This document shows positions 8,239-16,969 of a DNA stretch of 64,000 bases, piece by piece. Position numbers and translations under genes: made by a program. Position 1 is the first letter of the stretch. Every line of letters begins with the position of its first letter. The notes beneath the pieces are model-generated. The model was not told the origin of the DNA. It saw only the letters and a list, made by a program, of their open reading frames with translations, and ran no database searches. Source of the stretch: Micavibrio_C sp964577255 (GTDB lineage: Bacteria > Pseudomonadota > Alphaproteobacteria > Micavibrionales > Micavibrionaceae); the NCBI GenBank assembly GCA_964577255.1, contig CAZNYM010000005.1, forward strand, positions 1 through 64,000. Reading direction: 5' to 3'.

Positions 8239-8341
8239 TTAAAAGCCCCCTTAAGCTTTGATAAAGAGCCCCGCCTGCACCCGTTGCGAGAGGACCGGGA
8301 AGGTGCCGCAGAGACGGACGCCGCGAAGCATCCATCCGTTC

Positions 8342-8369
8342 ATTGTATAACCGTTATGAGTCTTGACAA
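8342..8369 (-). promoter_or_regulatory. Promoter of the kamA operon
   Basis: On the minus strand TTGTCA (8364-8369) and TACAAT (8342-8347) are 16 bases apart, each 5 of 6 to the sigma-70 consensus. The leader to the kamA ATG is about 100 bases. It overlaps a divergent -35 element for the peptidase gene. Confidence 0.6.
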
Positions 8370-8389
8370 GAGATTTTGTGAAAAAGAAT
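8363..8389 (+). promoter_or_regulatory. Candidate promoter of the M23 peptidase gene
   Basis: A perfect TTGACA (8363-8368) is followed 15 bases later by AAGAAT (8384-8389), a weaker -10. It shares its -35 bases with the kamA promoter on the other strand, so the two may compete for polymerase. Confidence 0.4.
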
Positions 8390-8424
8390 CAACAATTCGC
8401 AAAAAAATCGCTATGCAGGTTGTC

Positions 8425-9450
8425 ATGAAAATCCAAACGCTGTTTTTGACCCTGTTTTTTTTCGCCCTGATACCCGCGTCGGTTCGTGCCAACCCGGTTT
8501 TCGATTGGCCGGCGGCGTGCCGCGCCGGAACCGATTGCTGGGTGGTGAATTACGTCGATAACGATGCCGCAACGAAAAACGCGCAGGACTATGCCTGCGG
8601 CCCCCGTTCCTATGATGGGCATGACGGCACCGATATCGGCCTTGCCGACCTGGTGCGGATGGAGAACGGCGTCGATGTGAAGGCGGCGGCGGCCGGCACG
8701 GTCGGGCGCCTTCGCGACGGGGCCGAGGACCGCCTGCCGGGGGCCGGGGAGGTTGAAACGCTGCTGGCTGCCCGCAAGGGCTGCGGCAACGGTGTGGTGA
8801 TCACCCATGACGGCGGCTGGCAGAGCGCTTATTGCCACCTGAAGAAGGGCAGCATCGCGGTCAAGGAAGGCCAGCGCGTCGAAAAGGGCGATGTTCTGGC
8901 AAAAATCGGCCATTCCGGCGCGGCGGAGTTTCCGCATCTCCATTTCTCGCTGATCGATCCGCAGGGGCAGATGACCGATCCTTTCACTGGCGTTGCCCCC
9001 GGCAAAGCGCCCTGCCAGGCCCAGGGACCAGCGTCTGGGGCGCTGTGGGGGCCCGGGCAAGGGCCCGCGTACGCCCCCGCCGTCATTTTCGCGGCCGGGT
9101 TCAAGGGTATGGCCCCGGATATAGACGGGCTCAAGATCGACACGTTTTCCGCCCCCGACCTCGCGGCGGGCGAAGCCGGGGCGCTGGTGCTGTGGGCCGG
9201 GTTTTTCGGCCTGGCGCCCGGGGACGAGATCCGGATGACGATCCGCGATCCCGCCGGGCAGCTCTACAGCGAGAAAACCTTCGCGCAAAAGGAGCGCCGC
9301 GCCCGTCAGTATTATTACAGCGGGCGGCGGATCGACGGTGGCAGGAAGCCCGCGCCCGGCCTTTACACCGGCACGGTCACCCTGACGCGGCCGCAGGAGG
9401 GCAAGGAACCCCTGACGCTCACGCGCGAAAGCACGGTGAAGCTGTTTTAA
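8425..9450 (+). CDS. M23-family (LytM-type) metallopeptidase, exported
   Basis: Probable periplasmic peptidoglycan endopeptidase of 341 aa. Residues 1-22 are a signal peptide ending in VRA. The zinc site of the family is visible: H66 and D70 (GHDGTD), H138 (YCHL) and H171-x-H173 (PHLHFS). About 140 residues after the peptidase fold form an extra C-terminal domain of unknown role. An ATG at 8413 in the same frame is an alternative start. The 3' end overlaps the convergent Smr gene by 4 bases. Confidence 0.85.
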   Translation: MKIQTLFLTLFFFALIPASVRANPVFDWPAACRAGTDCWVVNYVDNDAATKNAQDYACGPRSYDGHDGTDIGLADLVRMENGVDVKAAAAGTVGRLRDGAEDRLPGAGEVETLLAARKGCGNGVVITHDGGWQSAYCHLKKGSIAVKEGQRVEKGDVLAKIGHSGAAEFPHLHFSLIDPQGQMTDPFTGVAPGKAPCQAQGPASGALWGPGQGPAYAPAVIFAAGFKGMAPDIDGLKIDTFSAPDLAAGEAGALVLWAGFFGLAPGDEIRMTIRDPAGQLYSEKTFAQKERRARQYYYSGRRIDGGRKPAPGLYTGTVTLTRPQEGKEPLTLTRESTVKLF

Positions 9451-9989
9451 CGCTGGCGGCGCAGCAGTACGTACAGCGCCCCGCCGCCGCCATGCTCGGG
9501 CCTGGCTGGCACCGTGCGCAGGACGATGTCCGCAAACGGCGGGGCCTGCAGCCACAAAGGCGCTTCGCGTTTGAGCACGCCCACATGACCTTCCTGCCCG
9601 CCCTTGCCGGTGATCACCAGCACCAGGCGCAGCCCGTCACCGTACGCGCGCCGCAGGGTATCGGCCAGGCGGGCCCGGGCAGCATCCGCCGTCAGGCCGT
9701 GCAGGTCGACGGTCCGGTCGATCTCCATTTTCCCCCGGCGCAGTTTTTCAGCGGTGGTGCGGTCGAGCTCGCGGCTGGTGCGCGGCTTTTCCTGCACGCG
9801 TGAAACGGGCGCTTGCGGTTTTTCAGTCCGGCGCTTTGTTTTTTCCGGGGGCGGGATTTTCTCAACTTTTTTTCGCCCCGGCGGCAGGGGCCGCGCGTCG
9901 CGCACATGATCCTGCCAGAGGGAAATCTCGTCAGCGCCGGGCTTGCGCGGCGGCGTGCCTTTTCCTCCTTTGTGATCGCGCACGCGCAT
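9447..9989 (-). CDS. Smr-domain protein
   Basis: Small MutS-related (Smr) domain protein of 180 aa. The first 85 residues are highly basic, Pro-rich and probably disordered. The Smr domain carries the conserved D95-LHG motif and T127-GKG, which in characterised Smr domains belong to the nuclease or nucleic-acid-binding face. The start at 9989 has a GGAAGGG ribosome-binding site; a longer frame to 10043 lacks such support. Likely role is nicking or binding of DNA or RNA, by family only. Confidence 0.85.
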   Translation of the reverse strand: MRVRDHKGGKGTPPRKPGADEISLWQDHVRDARPLPPGRKKVEKIPPPEKTKRRTEKPQAPVSRVQEKPRTSRELDRTTAEKLRRGKMEIDRTVDLHGLTADAARARLADTLRRAYGDGLRLVLVITGKGGQEGHVGVLKREAPLWLQAPPFADIVLRTVPARPEHGGGGALYVLLRRQR

Positions 9990-10077
9990 TCCCCTTCCGG
10001 CCCGATTTCTGCTATCATTACTGTGTGGGGGCGCGGGCCGCAAGGCACCCCCGTTTGCTTACATACCGGGATAGTAA

Positions 10078-10857
10078 ATGCCGTTTTTCCTTTCGCAAAC
10101 CCGTCTTCGGGCCCTTTTAGGTCTTCTCATGTTTTTGCCCGCGCTTTTGCTCTGCCCGCCCGCCCGGGCCGGCATGGATATCGGCGGCAAGAAATATATT
10201 ACGTCTGAAGTCGTCGGGTTCGCCTTTTACCAGCTGGCGGGCGTGCCTCCCGATTTCCCCGAATGGGTCATGAAGACCCAGACCTATCTCGACGCCCCGC
10301 ACGCACAGAAGACCGCGATACTGGCCGAGAACGTGCAGCGCCTGGAGATTGGCTACGCCAATTATTCGCTTGAACACGACGTTATCGATTTTACCTCGGG
10401 GGTGACCATACAGTTTCCCGACCCTGAAGAACTGGCGAAAACCGACATCGAGCGCGAAGGCGTGCATGTGCGCCTGAAGCTGACCGACACGGTGGGCGGT
10501 TATTTCCCCTTCAATGTCGGCGAAATCTGGATCGCGGTCATTCCCGACGGCGTCGAGAAATTTTTCGACATGAACCTGCCGGTGCAGGACTATGAAGGGC
10601 TGCTGCGCGGCCTGGGGGTAGATTCGAGTGTGCGTACGGTCGAGGCCGTGATGCGCTTTCATGTGAAGCCGCTGGCGGCGGATACGTCCAAGCCCATGGA
10701 TCTCGACGGGTTCCGGGTCTGGCTCCTACTTTCTCAGATCGCCGCCGTGGAAGTCTGGTCCAAGGGCATGACGACCCTGAGCTGGAGCTACAGCGAGGAC
10801 GGGCGCACCATCCGCGGCCAGCAGGAGCTGATCGATCTTAAAAAAGAGGGTCCGTGA
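10078..10857 (+). CDS. Exported hypothetical protein, 259 aa
   Basis: No family recognised. Residues 1-32 form a signal peptide (hydrophobic LLGLLMFLPALLLC, then PARA), so the mature protein is periplasmic or outer-membrane associated. A cysteine in the hydrophobic stretch is not in a convincing lipobox. The mature part is beta-rich, with no membrane segment. The stop overlaps the start of the next gene (TGATG), so the two are probably co-translated. Confidence 0.7.
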   Translation: MPFFLSQTRLRALLGLLMFLPALLLCPPARAGMDIGGKKYITSEVVGFAFYQLAGVPPDFPEWVMKTQTYLDAPHAQKTAILAENVQRLEIGYANYSLEHDVIDFTSGVTIQFPDPEELAKTDIEREGVHVRLKLTDTVGGYFPFNVGEIWIAVIPDGVEKFFDMNLPVQDYEGLLRGLGVDSSVRTVEAVMRFHVKPLAADTSKPMDLDGFRVWLLLSQIAAVEVWSKGMTTLSWSYSEDGRTIRGQQELIDLKKEGP

Positions 10858-11348
10858 TGGACCAGCGCTTCGATCCTTTCATCCGCAATCTGCCGCGTCA
10901 CGCCGAGACGGCCGATTCGTGGATGGGGATCCGGCGCCACGAGCAGGACAAGCCACCCAAGAAGGACGATCGCCACAAGAAAAATGGCGACGATCCCGTA
11001 TGGGAGGATGTGACCGCCGTTTCGCTCGAAGCCCTGCGCCTGTTTCTCGAGGGGCTGGTGACGGCGCAGCAGGCGCCCGTTTCATCCGCGCCCGTGACGC
11101 CGCACACGCCGGCGGGCGATGCCGCCCATGCCTATCAGGCGACCGCCAGCCGCTATCACCACACCCCGCCGCCGCCCTCTTCCTCGCCCGATGCGCCCGC
11201 GCTCAACACGGACGAGCAGCGCATGATCCACCAGATCCTCGAGAGCCTGGCACGGCTGCAGGAACGGGGCCTGGAGACGCTGGTGATCGTCAAGGGCGGC
11301 ACGTTCCTTGAGAGCGTGCGCGAATCGGTGCGCCAGGCGCTGGCATAA
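10857..11348 (+). CDS. Hypothetical protein, 163 aa, His/Pro-rich linker
   Basis: Unknown soluble protein. I chose ATG 10857, which overlaps the preceding stop codon and has AAAGAGGG upstream; a GTG at 10854 is the alternative. The middle (about residues 75-120) is a low-complexity Ala/Pro/His/Ser segment. The C-terminal 45 residues form a helix-strand-helix unit (DEQRMIHQILESL, LETLVIVKGG, ESVRESVRQAL). Translational coupling to the exported protein suggests a joint function. Confidence 0.65.
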   Translation: MDQRFDPFIRNLPRHAETADSWMGIRRHEQDKPPKKDDRHKKNGDDPVWEDVTAVSLEALRLFLEGLVTAQQAPVSSAPVTPHTPAGDAAHAYQATASRYHHTPPPPSSSPDAPALNTDEQRMIHQILESLARLQERGLETLVIVKGGTFLESVRESVRQALA

Positions 11349-11909
11349 TCAGGACAGATTGAGGCGATAGCCTTCTTCCGCCGTCACCAGCAGGACGGGC
11401 GCGGCGGGGTCGGCCTCGATTTTCTGCCGCAGGCGGTAGATGTGCGTTTCCACCGTATGCGTGTCGACGTTGCCGGCATAACCCCAGATGTGATGCAGCA
11501 GGTCGTCGCGCCCCACCGGCCCGGCGGCACGCGCGAGATAGGACAGGATCTGGGTCTCCTTCTCGGTGAGGATGACGTCCCCGCCGCCTTCCGCGCGTCG
11601 CAGCAGGGTCTGCGCCGGGATGAACTGGAACGGCCCGATGGCGAAGGGGGCGCAGAGCGAAAGCGCGGCGGCGCGGCGGCGTATGTCTATGAGCACGGTT
11701 CCCAGGCGTACGGGCTCTCCGCCGGTGGCGAGCTGATACAGAGGGCCGTCTTCGCTGCCGGCATAGCGGTCGAGGAAAGCCTGCCCGCCCACGATCACCC
11801 GCAGTGTGCCGGCAGAGGTCCCGGCCAGCGTGTGCCCGTCGAGCAGCAGCCCCTCGCGCAGGGGGGCGGTAAGATGCGGGTCTTCGCAAAGCAGGTAGAG
11901 CGGGATCAT
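11349..11909 (-). CDS. OmpR/PhoB-type winged-helix regulator with degenerate receiver
   Basis: The C-terminal 90 residues are a Trans_reg_C winged helix with its hallmark recognition-helix motif (VDTHTVETHIYRLRQKIE) and wing (TAEEGYRLNL). The N-terminal 100 residues occupy the place of a receiver domain, but lack the acidic pocket, phospho-accepting Asp and Lys in recognisable positions. It therefore probably does not respond to a histidine kinase in the standard way. The start is uncertain: ATG 11909 gives an N-terminal strand as in receivers, ATG 11939 adds ten residues. No kinase gene is nearby. Confidence 0.75.
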   Translation of the reverse strand: MIPLYLLCEDPHLTAPLREGLLLDGHTLAGTSAGTLRVIVGGQAFLDRYAGSEDGPLYQLATGGEPVRLGTVLIDIRRRAAALSLCAPFAIGPFQFIPAQTLLRRAEGGGDVILTEKETQILSYLARAAGPVGRDDLLHHIWGYAGNVDTHTVETHIYRLRQKIEADPAAPVLLVTAEEGYRLNLS

Positions 11910-12039
11910 AGGCAGGAAGTGTAGGGCATAGCGGCGCATTTTTCCCAGCGAAAAGAATGGCTTAAGACTAAGTAACTGATAAACAATGATATTCCATTGG
12001 CACGGCGCTTGCTCCTCTCACCGCTGGAAAGGTGTGTCC

Positions 12040-12885
12040 ATGCTCGAGAGCGCCCTGAACCTCAATCCCGGCCTGCCGGAGGCGCCCGCCCCCCGCGCGG
12101 CGGCGCGCAAGGTATTGCAGATGCGCCCCGATCCCGACGGGCGCATGGCGGGATCGGTGCCGGTATGGATCACCGAACGCGGCCCGGTGGCGGAGATCGA
12201 GACCAATCTGGCGCAGGCTGACCGGCCACGCAATTTCGCCACCGTACTGGCGCTGGCGCAGGGCGGTGCCGCTCCCGGGAAAAACGAATCATTCGGTTTC
12301 GGCGATGTGATTGATATCGTCAATCCGCTGCAGCATATTCCGCTGGTGGGGTCGCTGTACCGCGCCGTTACGGGCGACGAGATTAAACCTTCGGGCCGCG
12401 TGCTGGGCGGTGCGCTGTTCGGCGGCTTCGCCGGCGCGGCGATGGGCATGGTCAACATCATTGCCGAGGAAGAGACCGGCCGCGACGTGCCCGGCAATCT
12501 GGTGGCGATGCTGGAGGATGAGGAGCCCCCGCAGATGGCGGCGCTATCCCCCGCGGCGCAGGACGCGCAGTTCAACGATCTGCTGCGGCAATGGGCGCCG
12601 GAGAAAACAACACCGCCGCAGACACCCGCGCCTGACGTGCCCGCTGAAATCATGCAGCCGGAACTTCAGAAACTGGTGATGGCGGTGGAAGCACCCGCCG
12701 AAACCCCAGTTGCGGCGGGGACGGTGCGTGAACACGGGCGGATGTTCGCCATCCGCAGCGAGGACAGGATGGGCCACCGCATCAGTGCGGTGCCGGTGAT
12801 AGAGCGTCCCGTGACGGCGGCCGATCTACCGACCGCTGCCTTTTTGCCAGGAGCGTATAGACAACCGGGATCACGTAAAGGGTAA
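12040..12885 (+). CDS. Hypothetical protein with NPLQHIP segment and glycine-rich helix
   Basis: 281-aa protein of unknown role. It starts at ATG 12040 with GGAAAGGTG upstream. The central part (about residues 88-145) reads INPLQHIP-like then a glycine/alanine-rich hydrophobic stretch (GGALFGGFAGAAMGM), a combination I associate with conserved alphaproteobacterial proteins of unknown function. The rest is Pro/Ala-rich and probably disordered. Its last 104 bases overlap the convergent RND transporter gene, unusual but with both frames intact. Confidence 0.65.
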   Translation: MLESALNLNPGLPEAPAPRAAARKVLQMRPDPDGRMAGSVPVWITERGPVAEIETNLAQADRPRNFATVLALAQGGAAPGKNESFGFGDVIDIVNPLQHIPLVGSLYRAVTGDEIKPSGRVLGGALFGGFAGAAMGMVNIIAEEETGRDVPGNLVAMLEDEEPPQMAALSPAAQDAQFNDLLRQWAPEKTTPPQTPAPDVPAEIMQPELQKLVMAVEAPAETPVAAGTVREHGRMFAIRSEDRMGHRISAVPVIERPVTAADLPTAAFLPGAYRQPGSRKG

Positions 12886-15856
12886 AGACGGTGCCGACGC
12901 TCATGCCCCCTACGATCACCCAGCCGATCGACTGACGGCTTTCCGCACCCGCGCCTGAAGCAAGCGCCAGCGGCAGTGCCCCCAGCACCATGGCCCCCGT
13001 TGTCATCAGGATCGGACGCAGGCGCAGCGTGGCGGCATCGTAAGCAGCCGTGACGATATCCATGCCGCGCGCGCGGTTCTGGTTGCTGAATTCGACGATC
13101 AGGATGCCGTGCTTGGTGATCAGGCCGATGAGAGTGACGAGGCCGATCTGGCTGAACACATTCAGCGTGCTGCCGGTGAGATAGAGCGCCAGCAGCGCGC
13201 CGGCGATAGAGAGCGGCACGCTGAGCATGATGATGAACGGATCGCGCCAGCTTTCGAACTGGGCGGCCAGCACCAGATAGATGAAGCCGAGCGCCAGCAG
13301 GAAGGTGAAATAGATGTCGCTGCCTGACTGGCGGAATTCGCGCGCCGTGCCGCTGTAATCGATCTGGGCGTTGGCGGGGATGATGTCGCGCGCCGCCTGT
13401 TCGATGGTATCGAGCGCCTCGCCCAGCACGAAACCTTCCTCGATGGTGGCCGAAATAGTGACGGCGCGCAGCTTGTTGAAGTGGTTGAGCTCGCGCGGGG
13501 CGATGGTTTCGCGCACGGTCATGAGGGTGGACAGCGGGATCATGCCGCCTTCGCGGCTGCGGACATAGATATTGGTGATGTCGTCGGGGTTCTCGCGATT
13601 GACGCCCTCAACCTGCAGCATCACGTCGTACTGCTTGGAATCGCGCTTGAAGCGCGTGACCTGTCGGCCGCCCAGCATGGTTTCGAGCGTGCGGCCGAGC
13701 GTGTCGGCGTCGATACCAAGATCGGCGGCCTTGTCGCGGTCGACCTCAAGCCGGAATTGCGGCTTGTTGAGGCGCAGGTCGGTTTCCAGGCCGGTAAGGC
13801 CGCTTTTGCCCTCGACGGCCTGAATCACCTGCTCGGCCCAGCTGTTGATCTCGGCGTAAGACGCGCCCGACATGATGACGAGCTGCACCGGCTTCGAGCC
13901 GGCGCGGCCGCCCAGAGAGGGCGGGTTGGTGGGGTTGGCGTTGACGCCCGCGATCGCGCGCATCTTGGGCGAAAGCTCGGCGGTCATGTCCTGCTGGCGG
14001 CGGCTGCGCTCGTCCCAGTCGGTCATGCGGAAGAACACGCGCGCGTTCGACACTTCGGGCGAGCCGACCACGGCGAAGATGCGGTTGACCTCGGGGATGG
14101 TCTTGCCCAGGGCCTCGATCTGCTTCACGTAGCGGTCGGTGTAGGCGAGCGACGCGCCCTCGGGCCCCGAGGCGACAGTGACGATGGTGCCGCGGTCCTC
14201 GGTCGGCGCCAGTTCGGAGGGGATCAGCAGCAGCATGACGCCGCCCGTGACGGCGAAGGCGGCTGCGGCGGCGAGCGCCAGAACACGCATCTTCATGACG
14301 CGGGCGAGGCTGGCGCGGTAGCCGGATTCGAGCGCGTGCAGGATGCTTTCGCTCAGGCGGGTAAAGCGGTTCTGCTTTTCCTCGTGGCGCAGGAAGCGCC
14401 CGCACATCATCGGTGTGAGGGTGAGAGCGACGAAGCCCGACACCAGCACTGCGCCCGCGAGGGTAAGGGCGAATTCCACGAACAGCTTGCCGGTGCGTCC
14501 CTCCATGAAGCTCATGGGGGCGTAGACGGCGGCCAAAGTGAGCGTCATGGCCAGCACGGCGAAAGTGATCTCGCGTGCGCCGTTGAGGGCGGCCTCAAGC
14601 GGCTTCTCGCCTTTTTCGATGTGGCGGTGGATGTTTTCCAGCATGACGATGGCGTCGTCGACCACCAGGCCGATCGCCAGCACCATGGCTAGCAGCGTCA
14701 GGGTGTTGATGCTGAAACCCATCAGGTACATGAGGAAGAACGAACCGATCAGCGAAACGGGAATGGTGACGAGCGGAATGGCGCTGGCGCGCGCCGTGCG
14801 CAGAAAGAAGAACACCACCAGCGCCACCAGCACGATGGCTTCGACGATGGTGTGATAGACGGCCTTGATCGATTCGTCGATGAAGACAGAGGAATCGTAA
14901 GCGACGTTGATTTCCATGCCCTCGGGCAGGTTGGCCTTGATCTCGGGGAACACAGCCATGGCGGCGCGCGACACCTCGAGCGGGTTGGCGGTCGATTGCT
15001 TGACGATGCCGAGTGATACGGCGTTCTTGCCGTTGAAGCGCGTCAGGCGGCGTTCCTCCTGCGGCGCGAGCTCGACGCGCGCGACGTCGCCCAGCCGCAC
15101 GAGCGTGCCGCCGGCGCGGCGCAGGATCATGTTCTGGAAGTCGGTGACGGTACGCAGGTCGGTTTCGGAGAGCACCGAGAATTCGCGCAGGCGGCTTTCG
15201 ATCCTGCCGGCGGGCACCTCGACATTCTGGTTGCGCAGGGCGTCCTCGATATCCTGCGGGGTCATGTCGTAAGCGGCCATGCGGGCGCGGTCGAGCCAGA
15301 TGCGCATGGCGTAGCGGCGCTCGCCGTTGATATTGACCTCGGCCACGCCGGGAAGGATCTGCAGCTTGTCCTTGACGAAGCGGTCGGCGTAATCCGACAC
15401 CTCGAGATTGCTGTGCCGGTCGCTGGAGAAGGCCAGGAACATGATCGGCTGGGCGTCGGCCTCGACCTTGCTGACGGTCGGCTCGTCAACCTCGTCGGGC
15501 AGGCGGCCGCGCGTGCGGGCGACTCGGTCGCGCACGTCGTTGGCGGCGATGTCGATATTGACCGCGGGCTTGAATGTGATGGTGATCTGGCTGCGCTGCT
15601 CGCGGCTGACGGAGGAGATGACCTCTATGCCCTCGATGCCGGACAGGGCGTCTTCAAGCGGCTGGGTGATCTGGCTTTCGATGATTTCGGCCGAAGCGCC
15701 GGGGTAGGAGGTGCTGACGGTGACGATCGGTTCCTCGATGCGGGGATATTCGCGCACGCTCAGGCGCGAATATCCGATCAGGCCCAGCAGAACGACGATC
15801 AGGCTCATGACCGAAGCCAGAACCGGACGCTGGATGCAAAGCGCGGGCAGGGTCAT
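12782..15856 (-). CDS. RND efflux transporter, inner-membrane permease (AcrB/MdtC-like)
   Basis: Proton-driven multidrug or solvent exporter of the hydrophobe/amphiphile efflux group. The 1024 aa match the usual length with twelve membrane helices in two repeats, each followed by a large periplasmic loop. Proton-relay residues D400 and D401 lie in helix 4 (GLVVDDAIVMLENI). The N-terminus (MTLPALCIQRPV) and the YPGASAE motif are typical. It follows its adaptor gene by 3 bases on the minus strand. No outer-membrane TolC gene is adjacent, so the channel must come from elsewhere. Confidence 0.93.
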   Translation of the reverse strand: MTLPALCIQRPVLASVMSLIVVLLGLIGYSRLSVREYPRIEEPIVTVSTSYPGASAEIIESQITQPLEDALSGIEGIEVISSVSREQRSQITITFKPAVNIDIAANDVRDRVARTRGRLPDEVDEPTVSKVEADAQPIMFLAFSSDRHSNLEVSDYADRFVKDKLQILPGVAEVNINGERRYAMRIWLDRARMAAYDMTPQDIEDALRNQNVEVPAGRIESRLREFSVLSETDLRTVTDFQNMILRRAGGTLVRLGDVARVELAPQEERRLTRFNGKNAVSLGIVKQSTANPLEVSRAAMAVFPEIKANLPEGMEINVAYDSSVFIDESIKAVYHTIVEAIVLVALVVFFFLRTARASAIPLVTIPVSLIGSFFLMYLMGFSINTLTLLAMVLAIGLVVDDAIVMLENIHRHIEKGEKPLEAALNGAREITFAVLAMTLTLAAVYAPMSFMEGRTGKLFVEFALTLAGAVLVSGFVALTLTPMMCGRFLRHEEKQNRFTRLSESILHALESGYRASLARVMKMRVLALAAAAAFAVTGGVMLLLIPSELAPTEDRGTIVTVASGPEGASLAYTDRYVKQIEALGKTIPEVNRIFAVVGSPEVSNARVFFRMTDWDERSRRQQDMTAELSPKMRAIAGVNANPTNPPSLGGRAGSKPVQLVIMSGASYAEINSWAEQVIQAVEGKSGLTGLETDLRLNKPQFRLEVDRDKAADLGIDADTLGRTLETMLGGRQVTRFKRDSKQYDVMLQVEGVNRENPDDITNIYVRSREGGMIPLSTLMTVRETIAPRELNHFNKLRAVTISATIEEGFVLGEALDTIEQAARDIIPANAQIDYSGTAREFRQSGSDIYFTFLLALGFIYLVLAAQFESWRDPFIIMLSVPLSIAGALLALYLTGSTLNVFSQIGLVTLIGLITKHGILIVEFSNQNRARGMDIVTAAYDAATLRLRPILMTTGAMVLGALPLALASGAGAESRQSIGWVIVGGMSVGTVFTLYVIPVVYTLLAKRQRSVDRPPSRDALSPAPH

Positions 15857-15859
15857 GGA

Positions 15860-16924
15860 TCATTCCCCCGTGGCGGCGGGAAGGATCCTGACCGCCATGC
15901 CGGGGCGCAATTTCATCTGGCCGGCCGTGACGATCACATCGCCCGCTTTGAGTCCCTCGACGATTTCGACACGGCCCTCGCGGCGCTGGCCGGTTTTGAT
16001 CGGCACCGGCGCGGCCTTGCCGTCCTCGATCCGGTAGACGATGGCGCCCGACGCTTGCGGCACCAGCGCTTCCTCGTTGACGGTGAGGGCGTTCTGATTT
16101 TCCGCCACCGTCAGGCTGACGCGGGCGAACATGCCGGGGCGCAGCTGGCCGTCGTGATTTTCAAGCCGCGCGCGCAAGAGCACGGCGCGGCCGGTGGAAT
16201 CAAGCCGGGGATCGATGGCGTAGACCGTGCCCTTGAAGATTTTTCCGGGGAAGGCGTCGACGGTGACATCGAGAATCTGCCCCGTCTTCAGCGAACCGAG
16301 ATGGGTTTCGGGGATGCGGAAATCGACCTTGATCGGGTCGATGCTTTCAAACCCGGCGATCGCCTGACCGGGGTTGATATATTCCCCCGCGCTGACGCGG
16401 CGCAGCCCGGCGATGCCGCCGAAGGGTGCCTTGATCGTCATCTTCTCAAGCCGCGCCTTGGTCAGGGCCACGGTGGCCTGGTCGGCCTCGAGCTGCGCCA
16501 GCGCTTCGTCGCGCGCGCGTTCGGTGCCGGATTGTTTGGAGAAAAGCTGCTTGGCGCGATCGTAGTTCTGCTGGCTCAGCTTCAGGCGCGCCTCCGCCTG
16601 CGCCAGTTCGGCCCTGGCGATGGCGTCGTCGATGGCGACGAGCGGCGTGCCAGCTTCGACCGCCTGGCCCTCCTCGAACAGGATGGCGGTGATCCGCCCG
16701 GCCACTTCAGGGCTGAGCGTGATCGATTCGTTCGACAGCAGGTCTCCCACGGCCTCGAGCGTGTAAGCCATTTTTATGGGGGTGACGGTTTCGGCCTCGA
16801 CGCTGATGGCGGGCGCGCCCGCGCCGGGGACAAGATTCGCCGGGGATTTTTTCTGGGCCAGGCCGTAGCCCGCGCCGGCAATGAGAAGAGCCACGCCTGC
16901 GATCAGGAGAATTCTTTTATTCAT
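15860..16924 (-). CDS. RND efflux periplasmic adaptor (membrane fusion protein)
   Basis: 354-aa adaptor linking the RND pump to an outer-membrane channel. Order: N-terminal membrane anchor or signal (residues 5-22), first half of the lipoyl domain (ESITLSPEVAGRI), a helical hairpin with coiled-coil character (about 95-150), second lipoyl half (KAPFGGIAGLRRV), beta-barrel and membrane-proximal domains. It is the first gene of the two-gene pump operon. Confidence 0.92.
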   Translation of the reverse strand: MNKRILLIAGVALLIAGAGYGLAQKKSPANLVPGAGAPAISVEAETVTPIKMAYTLEAVGDLLSNESITLSPEVAGRITAILFEEGQAVEAGTPLVAIDDAIARAELAQAEARLKLSQQNYDRAKQLFSKQSGTERARDEALAQLEADQATVALTKARLEKMTIKAPFGGIAGLRRVSAGEYINPGQAIAGFESIDPIKVDFRIPETHLGSLKTGQILDVTVDAFPGKIFKGTVYAIDPRLDSTGRAVLLRARLENHDGQLRPGMFARVSLTVAENQNALTVNEEALVPQASGAIVYRIEDGKAAPVPIKTGQRREGRVEIVEGLKAGDVIVTAGQMKLRPGMAVRILPAATGE

Positions 16925-16969
16925 GCTATGTCGCCAATCTTCAAAGATATTTGTACGCGGGAAGGCGCC

